NCBI GenBank assembly: GCA_035268985.1
Contig: DATFJV010000004.1
Coordinates: 1 to 9,950 of the forward strand
Direction: 5' to 3'
Length of the DNA stretch: 9,950 nt
DNA from: JAAYHV01 sp035268985
GTDB taxonomy: Bacteria; Bacillota; Clostridia; Peptostreptococcales; Anaerovoracaceae
Part shown: one piece after another, positions 1 through 6,081 of the stretch
How positions within the stretch are numbered: the stretch's first letter is position 1
Layout of the letters: the number at the start of each line of letters is the position of its first letter
The notes under the pieces: model-generated
What the model saw: only the letters and a program-made list of their open reading frames with translations
What the model was told of the DNA's origin: nothing
Databases searched by the model: none
Made by a program: the position numbers and the translations under genes

Positions 1-209
1 TATATCGCCGTATAAGGTATAGATATTTGAAAAAACATTTGAGCGACTCTTTGAATCAAAATTGTTACACCTGCAAAACCTCCAGGATAAAGTCCTCCAG
101 TTGTAACAAAGCTATCAATGTTAAATGCAGATATCGATGCACCTATCGTCAATACTGCTAACCTAAATAATTCCTTTTTTAAACCATTATTGGTTTCGAT
201 TAAATCCAT
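1..209 (-). CDS. YitT-family (DUF161) membrane protein, N-terminal part, cut by the left edge
   Basis: Only the first 69 residues are present; the gene continues beyond position 1. They include a hydrophobic stretch at about residues 15-30 (FRLAVLTIGASISAFN), then the segment TTGGLYPGGFAGVTILIQR at 36-54. A G-L-x-P-G-G-x-x-G loop followed by a second membrane helix is typical of the first repeat of YitT/DUF161 integral membrane proteins. The function of this family is not well established; some members are suspected transporters. The ATG at 209-207 has a GGGGG ribosome-binding site (211-215). It lies 8 nt after the stop of the YbaK-like gene, so the two are probably co-transcribed from the promoter at 726-753. 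Family call from motif memory, fairly secure; the substrate is unknown. Confidence 0.75.
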   Translation of the reverse strand, partial: MDLIETNNGLKKELFRLAVLTIGASISAFNIDSFVTTGGLYPGGFAGVTILIQRVAQMFFQISIPYTAI

Positions 210-217
210 TTTCCCCC

Positions 218-685
218 TTAAAGTTTACAAACATCTATCCATTTTAATGAATTGGAATACTTATATAGCTCATCGCAATTAAGCTCTATTGCACTATTTG
301 AACTTCCACATGCAGGAAAGATTGTTTCAAATCTTTTTAATGATTCATCACAATATATTTTCACATTTTCATTTTTGATTCCGAAAGCACAAACTCCACC
401 AATCTCATGGCCTGTATATTCAAGTACCTCTTCCGGTTTTAGCATTTTTGCTTTTTTCCCAAATTCTTCCTTAAATTTCTTATTGTCAATTCTTGCATCC
501 CCTGCAGTTTGAACTAAAATGCAACCATTTCCATCCAAGAAAGATAACGTCTTGCAAATTCTTCCGCCTTCTACATTTAATGCCTTAGCTGCCAGTTCTA
601 CAGTTGCGCTAGATACATCAAACTCCATTATTCTTTCATTTATTCCGCATTCTTCAAAATGCTCTTTCACTAACTCTATTGACAT
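218..685 (-). CDS. YbaK/EbsC-type aminoacyl-tRNA deacylase
   Basis: This 155-residue protein is a full-length single YbaK domain. The family is a cytoplasmic trans-editing hydrolase that removes mis-attached amino acids from tRNA (classically Cys or Ala from tRNA-Pro). Visible marks: the invariant lysine in the CKTLSF segment (K45), a core strand GCILVQTAGDARID (54-67), the glycine-rich loop EIGGVCAFG (94-102), and the C-terminal GSSNSAIEL strand (127-135). The ATG at 685 is preceded by TAGGTAGG and by a consensus-like promoter. The neighbouring YitT gene follows at 8 nt. The subtype (YbaK-like Cys-tRNA-Pro deacylase versus ProX/YeaK-type) and therefore the exact tRNA substrate cannot be settled by eye; the GGVCAFG loop resembles YbaK-like members. 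No broken or missing key residue was noticed. Confidence 0.9.
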   Translation of the reverse strand: MSIELVKEHFEECGINERIMEFDVSSATVELAAKALNVEGGRICKTLSFLDGNGCILVQTAGDARIDNKKFKEEFGKKAKMLKPEEVLEYTGHEIGGVCAFGIKNENVKIYCDESLKRFETIFPACGSSNSAIELNCDELYKYSNSLKWIDVCKL

Positions 686-725
686 AATTCCTACCTATTA
701 TATATATTTGCGTAATCGCATAGTA

Positions 726-753
726 ATTATATCATTTCATTAAAATATTACAA
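726..753 (-). promoter_or_regulatory. Sigma-A-type promoter of the ybaK-like / yitT-like operon
   Basis: On the minus strand a -35 TTGTAA (753-748) and a perfect -10 TATAAT (731-726) are separated by 16 bp. The predicted start falls near 719, about 34 nt before the ATG at 685. It is divergent from the symporter promoter at 866-895, about 110 bp away. Confidence 0.65.
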
Positions 754-865
754 GCAAATGTTAATTGAAAAGCATGTGAATAATATGTGGCTATTGTAAA
801 ATTATAAATCACATTAAGCTATATTTGTTTTTTTACACAATAATTTAAATTTTTCTTTATTTTTA

Positions 866-895
866 TTGACATAATAGCAGCCATGGTGCTATAAT
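866..895 (+). promoter_or_regulatory. Consensus sigma-A promoter of the NSS symporter gene
   Basis: A perfect -35 TTGACA (866-871) and a perfect -10 TATAAT (890-895) lie 18 bp apart, giving a leader of about 50 nt. The spacer carries an imperfect palindrome TAGCA-G-CCATGG-TGCTA (875-891) with one bulged base. It overlaps the start of the -10 box and is a candidate repressor site. Confidence 0.8.
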
Positions 896-952
896 AACTC
901 CATTAGTTGAAAACTATGCAATTATTTCATTTATACATTTACGGAGGTTTTT

Positions 953-2350
953 ATGGAAAAGGATAACAATCGTGGCCAGTGGGGAAGTAATTTTGGCTTT
1001 CTTATGGCTGCTGTAGGTTCAGCAGTAGGCCTAGGGAATCTTTGGGGTTTCCCTTACAAAATGGGAGCAGGCGGAGGATTTGCCTTCCTATTACTTTATT
1101 TAGTACTCGTAGTATTCGTAGGATACGTTATACTAAATACGGAACTAGCATTAGGTAGAAAAACAGGAACTGGTGTTTTGGGCGCATATAAAGCTGTAAG
1201 CGAAAAATACGCAGTAGTCGGTTGGATGGGTGCTATCGCTCCTTTCTTAATCATAGGTTTCTACAGTTTACTTGGTGGTTACTGTATCAAATATGCTGTT
1301 GCAAACTTTGGCGATATCTTCGGCGCAAGCTGGGGAGTTGGCGGCGAAGATGGTGTAGGTTACTTCGTAGCATTGTTCGAAAACAGATTTGAAAGTAGTA
1401 TCTATACTATAATATTCTTAGCTCTTGCTCTAATAGTAGTGCAAGCAGGCGTTTCTAAAGGTATAGAAAAGTTCACTAAAATTGCAATGCCAGCATTATT
1501 CTTTATGTTAATAATCGTTATTATTAGAAGTGTAACACTTCCTGGCGCAGCTGAAGGTCTTGCATTTATGTTTAAACCTGACTTCTCAGTATTCCAAGGA
1601 ACTGGATGGATTACAGTACTTTCTTCTGCAGGTGGGCAAATGTTCTTTACATTATCCCTTGGTATGGGTATTATGGTTGCCTATGGATCATATCTACCAA
1701 AAAATGAAAACATTAATAAAAATGCAATGATTATCCCAGCAGCTGATACCATAATTGCTATCATGGCAGGTATGGCTATAATGCCAGCAGTAGCTTCTGC
1801 AGGTCAAGAATATGGCGCAGGCCCTGGATTATTATTCATGACATTACAAACAATATTTAATGGAATGGGCGGAGCTGGAGCAATCTTCGGATTCATATTC
1901 TATCTATTAGTATTTATCGCAGCAATTACTTCTGCAATATCACTATTAGAAGCTATCGTTTCTATTCCAGTTGATAAGCACTTAAAATCAACCGGTGTTA
2001 ATAAGAGAAAACAGTATACTTGGATTATAGGTATAGCTGCTATGATAGAAGGGATTATAATTGCATTAGATGGTTTAGGAACTTATTTGCCACCAATGTT
2101 TGGAAGATTCTGTTGGTTAGATGGATTTGATCTAATTGCAGAAGGTATATTGATGCCTCTTGGCGCATTCTTAACAGCTGTAATCTTCGGATGGATTAGA
2201 AAAGACTTCGTTGTTGATGAAATTGCTTCATCTAGCGAATTCAAGAGTAAAAACTTCTATATATTCTGTCTAAAATATATTGCACCAATTATGATGCTAT
2301 TTGTATTAATTGGTCAGATAAACTCATTCTTCGGATTAGGTTGGTTCTAA
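953..2350 (+). CDS. Sodium-dependent amino-acid-type symporter, NSS/SNF family
   Basis: This 465-residue cytoplasmic-membrane protein couples Na+ entry to uptake of a small, probably amino-acid, substrate. About 11 membrane helices can be drawn (roughly 13-32, 43-62, 87-112, 149-166, 175-193, 219-246, 255-283, 309-337, 353-372, 386-412, 435-458), the usual bacterial NSS number. Helix 1 has the unwound GSAVGLGN segment (22-29). Hand alignment to LeuT keeps Na1 residues A24 and N29 and the GQMFFTLSLG helix-6 motif (228-237). It also keeps the Na2 residues G22, V25, A323, T326 and S327. The extracellular-gate arginine (LeuT R30) is G32 here, while the partner aspartate appears kept as D393. LeuT N286 aligns with D265 and E290 with A269. 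The ATG is preceded by ACGGAGG (941-947) at 5 nt. It is a single-gene unit with its own promoter and terminator. Substrate unknown. Confidence 0.95.
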   Translation: MEKDNNRGQWGSNFGFLMAAVGSAVGLGNLWGFPYKMGAGGGFAFLLLYLVLVVFVGYVILNTELALGRKTGTGVLGAYKAVSEKYAVVGWMGAIAPFLIIGFYSLLGGYCIKYAVANFGDIFGASWGVGGEDGVGYFVALFENRFESSIYTIIFLALALIVVQAGVSKGIEKFTKIAMPALFFMLIIVIIRSVTLPGAAEGLAFMFKPDFSVFQGTGWITVLSSAGGQMFFTLSLGMGIMVAYGSYLPKNENINKNAMIIPAADTIIAIMAGMAIMPAVASAGQEYGAGPGLLFMTLQTIFNGMGGAGAIFGFIFYLLVFIAAITSAISLLEAIVSIPVDKHLKSTGVNKRKQYTWIIGIAAMIEGIIIALDGLGTYLPPMFGRFCWLDGFDLIAEGILMPLGAFLTAVIFGWIRKDFVVDEIASSSEFKSKNFYIFCLKYIAPIMMLFVLIGQINSFFGLGWF

Positions 2351-2384
2351 AAAAGTTAATTATAAAAAGGGTTATATTATATAT

Positions 2385-2414
2385 AAAAGCAGCGACAAAT
2401 TTGTCACTGCTTTT
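2385..2414. terminator. Bidirectional rho-independent terminator
   Basis: Arms 2385-2399 and 2400-2414 pair at 14 of 15 positions (AAAAGCAG/CTGCTTTT outside, GACAAA/TTTGTC inside, one C-A mismatch; the innermost pairs form the loop). On the plus strand it runs into TTTTATTTT (2411-2419); on the minus strand into TTTTATATATAA. It ends the symporter gene from the left and the dnaX-recR operon from the right. Confidence 0.9.
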
Positions 2415-2420
2415 ATTTTA

Positions 2421-2867
2421 CTAGATTAGATTAGCTATTATTTTTAAGTACCTTGAATCTATTTCATCAAATCTATTGTATTGAGTACTGTCTACATCCA
2501 GTACTCCAACAACCTCATCATTTTTTATGATTGGTATTACCATTTCTGAATTTGTATCAGAATCGCAAGCTATATGCCCGGCAAACTCATGAACATTTGG
2601 TACTACTAAAGTTTCCTTTTTTAAAACTGCCCTGCCACATACACCGCTACCCACAGTTATTCTAACGCAAGCAGGTTTTCCTTGAAATGGTCCTAAAACA
2701 AGACTTCCTTCTTTCAATAGGTAAAACCCCACCCAATTAATGTCGCTTAGAAATTCATTTAACGCTGCAGATATATTAGCCATATTAGCGATAGCATCCA
2801 TCTCTCCGTCAATCAAGGCTTCACACTGCATAATAAGCATTTCGTAGGATTTTATCTTTTTACTCAT
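2421..2867 (-). CDS. msrC: Free methionine-(R)-sulfoxide reductase (fRMsr, GAF domain)
   Basis: This 148-residue protein is a single GAF domain with the hallmarks of fRMsr (YebR/YtsP type), which reduces free methionine-R-sulfoxide in the cytoplasm with thioredoxin as usual donor. Family motifs are INWVGFYL (43-50), LVLGPFQGKPACVRI (56-70), GSGVCGRAV (73-81), VPNVHEFAGHIACDSDTNSE (89-108) and VGVLDVDS (120-127). The three redox cysteines C67, C77 and C101 are spaced 10 and 24 residues apart, exactly as in the characterised yeast enzyme (C91, C101, C125). Length is marginally short at the C-terminus but the domain is complete. The ATG overlaps the recR stop by one base (TAATG at 2869-2865), so it is probably translated by coupling as the last gene of the dnaX operon. 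It ends just before the shared terminator. Confidence 0.93.
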   Translation of the reverse strand: MSKKIKSYEMLIMQCEALIDGEMDAIANMANISAALNEFLSDINWVGFYLLKEGSLVLGPFQGKPACVRITVGSGVCGRAVLKKETLVVPNVHEFAGHIACDSDTNSEMVIPIIKNDEVVGVLDVDSTQYNRFDEIDSRYLKIIANLI

Positions 2868-3466
2868 TACAGAACTCTCCTACCTTCAACAGCCTTTAGT
2901 AGGGTGATTTCGTCAGCATATTCTAAATCCCCCCCGACAGGTATTCCATGGGCTATTCTAGAAACCTTAATGCCTGAAGGTTTTAGAAGTCTAGCTATAT
3001 ACATAGCAGTAGCTTCACCCTCAATGTTGGGATTTGTGGCCACAATAACTTCATTAATCTGGCTATCTTGTAATCTCTTTATTAATGATTTCAAATTGAT
3101 GTCATCTGGCCCTATGCCATCCATTGGAGATATAACTCCATTTAAAACATGATACTGGCCCGTGTATTCTTTAATTCTCTCCATTGCGATAATGTCTTGA
3201 GGGTTTTCAACAACGCAGACTATATCTTGCTTTCTTCCTTTGTCACTGCATATGTGACAAGGATCTGTATCAGTCAAATTACCGCATACTGAGCAATAAT
3301 GAAGATTGCTTTTGGCTTCTACTATTGATTTAGCCAATGTTTCTGCCTCATTATCTTCCAATGATAATATATAAAAAGCAAGTCTCTGTGCCGTTTTCCC
3401 CCCAATACCTGGAAGTTTTGAAAGTTCATTAATTAATTTATTTAAAGATTTTGGATATTGTTTCAT
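2867..3466 (-). CDS. recR: Recombination mediator protein RecR
   Basis: This 199-residue protein has the normal RecR length and all its parts. It has a helix-hairpin-helix LPGIGGKTAQRLAF (18-31), a four-cysteine zinc finger (C58, C61, C70, C73) and a TOPRIM domain starting with DIVCVVE (81-87). ATNPNIEGEATA lies at 143-154, and the C-terminal IAHGIPVGGDLEYADEITL segment at 171-189. With RecO and RecF it loads RecA onto SSB-coated single-stranded gaps in the cytoplasm. The ATG overlaps the ybaB stop by one base (TAATG at 3468-3464) and its own stop overlaps the msrC start in the same way, pointing to stepwise translational coupling. The dnaX-ybaB-recR order is widely conserved. Confidence 0.98.
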   Translation of the reverse strand: MKQYPKSLNKLINELSKLPGIGGKTAQRLAFYILSLEDNEAETLAKSIVEAKSNLHYCSVCGNLTDTDPCHICSDKGRKQDIVCVVENPQDIIAMERIKEYTGQYHVLNGVISPMDGIGPDDINLKSLIKRLQDSQINEVIVATNPNIEGEATAMYIARLLKPSGIKVSRIAHGIPVGGDLEYADEITLLKAVEGRRVL

Positions 3467-3825
3467 TACATCGTTCCCGGCAAATCTAATCCACCTGTTA
3501 ATTTAGACATCTCATTATTTGACATCTCATCAATCTGTCTTATTCCTTCGTTTACTGCCGCAATTATTAAATCTTGAAGCATTTCAACATCATCCGGATC
3601 TACAACCTCAGGATCTATATTAAGTTTTGTAACTTCCTTTTTACCATTTACCGTAACTTCCAAAGCACCTCCACCCGCGGTAGTTGTTATCTCTTTTTCA
3701 TCCAATTCTGATTGCATTACTTCCATCTGCTTCTGCATTTCTTGCATCTGTTTTAATTGTTGTTGCATGTTGCCGCCAGAACTTTTTTTGTTGGGTTTTT
3801 TACCTGCTCTCATTCCTTTTCCCAT
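3466..3825 (-). CDS. YbaB/EbfC-family nucleoid-associated protein
   Basis: This 119-residue protein is a small DNA-binding dimer of the YbaB/EbfC family, always or nearly always found between dnaX and recR. The Gln/Met-rich N-terminal helix (about 20-42, MQQQLKQMQEMQKQM...) is the dimer coiled coil. It is followed by AGGGALEVTVNGKKEV (50-65), LNIDPEVVDPDD (68-79) and the helix MLQDLIIAAVNEGI (82-95), all family-typical. The start at 3825 is favoured because AGAGGTG (3834-3840) sits 8 nt upstream. It gives a short basic/Gly/Ser extension (MGKGMRAGKKPNKKSSGG) before the usual family start at M20, and related Firmicute proteins also carry such tails. It follows dnaX by 21 nt in the same operon. 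The exact role (nucleoid organisation, link to replication or repair) is not settled for the family. Confidence 0.95.
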   Translation of the reverse strand: MGKGMRAGKKPNKKSSGGNMQQQLKQMQEMQKQMEVMQSELDEKEITTTAGGGALEVTVNGKKEVTKLNIDPEVVDPDDVEMLQDLIIAAVNEGIRQIDEMSNNEMSKLTGGLDLPGTM

Positions 3826-3846
3826 TATTTATTCACCTCTTTTAAT

Positions 3847-5337
3847 TTATTTTATAGCTAAATCTATGTTTAAGTTACTTTTTAAAGCCTCTGCTATACT
3901 TTCGGCCTCATTTACATTAACAGCTTCTTTATCTCCATTTTTTACAACTAGTATATTAATATCTTTGTTTAAAACTAATGTTGCCGCTTTTTTAATCAAA
4001 TCCCTATCTTTTTCCACATAACCTACTCTATTGGGATTAATTATCGCAAGCTTTAGTTCTTTCTCTGTTGCCTCTATTAACTTACAACTCCTACCAACCA
4101 AGGTTCTAAAACTACTACTTTCTTTTGAGGCCACATCTACAATGTTTGCCCATAGTTTATCCAAATCATTTTTATCAGAATTAACAACTGTGTTTTTCTC
4201 GTGCACTTCTTCCACGGGTTTTTTCTTAGGTTTTGTTATATCCTTTGCACCCGAATTTAAATCCAAAGTTGCCATATTAATAACAGCAGTTTCTAAAAGT
4301 ATCCTAGGCTGAGTGGAGTATCTACTCTTGTTCACCACATCCGATAAAAGTATTATTTCTTGATTTAATTCTGCGAGCTTAATTCTGTCACTTTGCTCTT
4401 TTATACTATTAAGATTTTCGCTGGACATATTTATTAGATCTTCGGCATTTTCTACGAATTTGGCAATCAGTAAATTTCTGTAATGACCTAGTAAATCTTT
4501 AATTATCTGCTTCGTGTCTTTACCATCTTTAATAACACTATCTATTAGTACCAAGGCTTCGTCAATCTTACCACCAATTATTGCATCCGTTAGATTAATT
4601 AAAAATGAATCTCCTACTGTGCCTATATATTCTAAAACTAAATCTCTATCTATTACCTCGTCAGATGCAGTTATACACTGCTCTAATAAACTTAGGCAAT
4701 CCCTAACAGAACCATCGGCATTAATTGCCAAAAGACTTAAAGCATCCTTGGTGATTTCCTTATTTCTCTTTTCGCAAACCTTCTTCATCCCTAAAATTAA
4801 ATCATTTTCAGATATCCTCTTAAAATTCATTGTAACGCATCTAGATCTTATAGTCGCACTCACCTTTTGAGGATCAGTAGTTGCTAGTATAAATACAACA
4901 TTTTCTGGAGGTTCTTCCAAAGTCTTTAAAAGAGCATTTTCAGCTCCAGTTGACAACATATGTACTTCATCTATTATATATATCTTTTTCTCCCCCAAAT
5001 TGGGAGGATAGTTTACCGTTTCCCTAAGCCTTCTTATATCTTCAACGCCATTATTTGAAGCAGCATCTAGCTCTATAACATCAAGAAATTTACCCTCTTT
5101 TATAGCTATACAATTATCACAAATACCGCAAGGTCTATTTTCACTTTTACAGTTAAGTGCTTTTGCCAATATTCTAGCAGTAGATGTCTTTCCTGTTCCT
5201 CTAGTACCAGTAAATAGATAGGCCTGACCCACTGTACCATTTTTTATTTGATTTTTTAGAATCTTAACTATATGCTCTTGTCCCAGTATTTCTTCAAATA
5301 TTTCTGGTCTTTCTGATCTGTATAGTGCTAAATACAT
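3847..5337 (-). CDS. dnaX: DNA polymerase III subunit gamma/tau
   Basis: DnaX is the ATPase of the clamp loader that places the beta clamp on DNA at the replication fork. From the ATG at 5337 the protein has 496 residues. Visible parts: the MYLALYR-x-x-RP start (1-11), Walker A GTRGTGKT (44-51) and zinc cysteines C63, C70, C73, C76. Walker B IYIIDEVHML is at 119-128, LLKTLEEPP at 136-144, sensor-1 ATTDPQ at 152-157 and the SRC arginine finger at 165-167. Domain III runs to about 360. A Lys-rich linker (KPKKKP, about 369-374) leads to a tau-like C-terminal region (about 390-496). The ATG at 5337 is chosen over an in-frame TTG at 5352 because AAGGAG (5348-5343) lies 5 nt before the ATG and the TTG lies upstream of that site. 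An AAGAAAAAACCC run in the linker could allow slippage. Confidence 0.97.
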   Translation of the reverse strand: MYLALYRSERPEIFEEILGQEHIVKILKNQIKNGTVGQAYLFTGTRGTGKTSTARILAKALNCKSENRPCGICDNCIAIKEGKFLDVIELDAASNNGVEDIRRLRETVNYPPNLGEKKIYIIDEVHMLSTGAENALLKTLEEPPENVVFILATTDPQKVSATIRSRCVTMNFKRISENDLILGMKKVCEKRNKEITKDALSLLAINADGSVRDCLSLLEQCITASDEVIDRDLVLEYIGTVGDSFLINLTDAIIGGKIDEALVLIDSVIKDGKDTKQIIKDLLGHYRNLLIAKFVENAEDLINMSSENLNSIKEQSDRIKLAELNQEIILLSDVVNKSRYSTQPRILLETAVINMATLDLNSGAKDITKPKKKPVEEVHEKNTVVNSDKNDLDKLWANIVDVASKESSSFRTLVGRSCKLIEATEKELKLAIINPNRVGYVEKDRDLIKKAATLVLNKDINILVVKNGDKEAVNVNEAESIAEALKSNLNIDLAIK

Positions 5338-5342
5338 GTTAG

Positions 5343-5348
5343 CTCCTT
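5343..5348 (-). promoter_or_regulatory. Ribosome-binding site that fixes the dnaX start
   Basis: The minus strand reads AAGGAG-CTAAC-ATG, a strong Shine-Dalgarno 5 nt before the ATG at 5337. The upstream in-frame TTG at 5352 would place this site inside the coding region, so the shorter reading frame is preferred. Confidence 0.85.
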
Positions 5349-5362
5349 TCAACTATATAAAT

Positions 5363-5511
5363 ACGCCCTTAAGTGGCGCCGTTAGTAGGAAAAGGCTTAT
5401 CTGCGGCACATGGAAAAATCCGCTTATTGCTGCTTCCTTTCGGACCTGACAAGGTTCACGGCATCCCATTGCGCAGGACCCCAACCTAATAGCGGAGCCA
5501 CTTAAGGGCGT
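5363..5511 (-). ncRNA. ffs: Signal recognition particle RNA (4.5S-like, about 149 nt)
   Basis: This RNA binds Ffh and targets ribosomes making membrane or secreted proteins to the membrane. The minus strand carries the near-invariant helix-8 sequence CAGGTCCGAAAGGAAGCAG (within 5450-5429), including the GGAAGCAG internal loop and a GAAA-type tetraloop. The two ends form a perfect 15-bp closing helix, ACGCCCTTAAGTGGC (5511-5497) with GCCACTTAAGGGCGT (5377-5363). Between them further pairs are visible, e.g. CTGCG with CGCAG, and AUGG with CCAU, flanking helix 8. At about 149 nt it is longer than E. coli 4.5S RNA (about 114) but too short for the Bacillus type (about 270) with a full Alu domain. 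An excellent promoter places +1 at the first base of the closing helix. The position upstream of dnaX matches the Bacillus order scr-dnaX-ybaB-recR. Confidence 0.95.
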
Positions 5512-5518
5512 CTAATAG

Positions 5519-5547
5519 ATTATATTAAATATTCACCCATAAGTCAA
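5519..5547 (-). promoter_or_regulatory. Promoter of the SRP RNA / dnaX operon
   Basis: The minus strand has TTGACT (5547-5542), a 17-bp spacer and TATAAT (5524-5519), five of six and six of six consensus bases. The expected start, 7-8 nt downstream, is position 5511, the first base of the SRP RNA closing helix. The -35 box begins 4 bp after the stop codon of the nuclease gene, with no terminator between. Confidence 0.88.
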
Positions 5548-5550
5548 GGA

Positions 5551-6081
5551 TTATCGCCACATTCCAAGGTCCTTATTAATTGCCTCTTCTTCTAGCTCAT
5601 TAAACCTTTTTCCATACTTATCATTGGGTAAAATCAGCATAACCTCTGCCATGCCAGTTTCTAAAAGTTCTGCATTAATCATAACAATTTCATCATCTCT
5701 CTCATAATACACATATGCTAATAGTCTTCCATATTTATCCAACATATCTTCATCATATTCAAGATAAACGTATTCATCTTTAAGAATACTCTTTGTATTA
5801 TCAGATGCGTATTTACCAAATTCAGTATTTCTGCTTTCATCTTCACATACAGATTCCTCACAGTTTATGCCTATCATTCTTATAGGTATAACATACATAC
5901 CTGACTGCATATCAAAAGAAATATCATCATCGTCAATGGGCAATTCTTCCATCATTACTTCAACGGTGTCCCCGTCTCTAACATGTTCTACTGGATAAGG
6001 GCCGTGTAAAACAACTTCATCATTACCACATGATGTAAGCAAGAATATTATAAAGAAAATATATACTAACCTTAATCTCAT
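5551..6081 (-). CDS. Staphylococcal-nuclease-like (TNase) lipoprotein
   Basis: This 176-residue protein starts with a basic residue pair and a hydrophobic core ending in the lipobox LLTSC, with C18 as likely lipidated cysteine, so it should be anchored on the outer face of the membrane. The rest is an SNase (OB-fold) domain: HVRDGDTVEV (33-42), IRMIGINCEES (67-77), DKYGRLLAYVYYE (115-127), MINAELLETGMAEV (134-147), ending LGMW. Active-site residues of staphylococcal nuclease map to R68 (R35), E76 (E43), R119 (R87) and D38 (D21). The Ca ligand D40 is replaced by N73, T41 by C74 and P42 by E75; a second cysteine is at C79. An acidic insertion lies at about 45-60. The ATG overlaps the acetyltransferase stop as ATGA (6081-6078), implying coupled translation. 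Likely Ca-dependent DNA/RNA cleavage, activity inferred only. Confidence 0.88.
   Translation of the reverse strand: MRLRLVYIFFIIFLLTSCGNDEVVLHGPYPVEHVRDGDTVEVMMEELPIDDDDISFDMQSGMYVIPIRMIGINCEESVCEDESRNTEFGKYASDNTKSILKDEYVYLEYDEDMLDKYGRLLAYVYYERDDEIVMINAELLETGMAEVMLILPNDKYGKRFNELEEEAINKDLGMWR

Noticed and set aside
3767..4870. Several long plus-strand open frames opposite dnaX and ybaB.
   Set aside because: They lie wholly antisense to well-conserved genes, lack ribosome-binding sites, and their Ser/Leu/Phe-rich products are what antisense reading of AT-rich genes gives.
5338..5352. In-frame TTG at 5352 as the start of dnaX (5 extra residues).
   Set aside because: The strong AAGGAG site lies between the TTG and the ATG at 5337, correctly spaced for the ATG; the family also begins MYLALYR.
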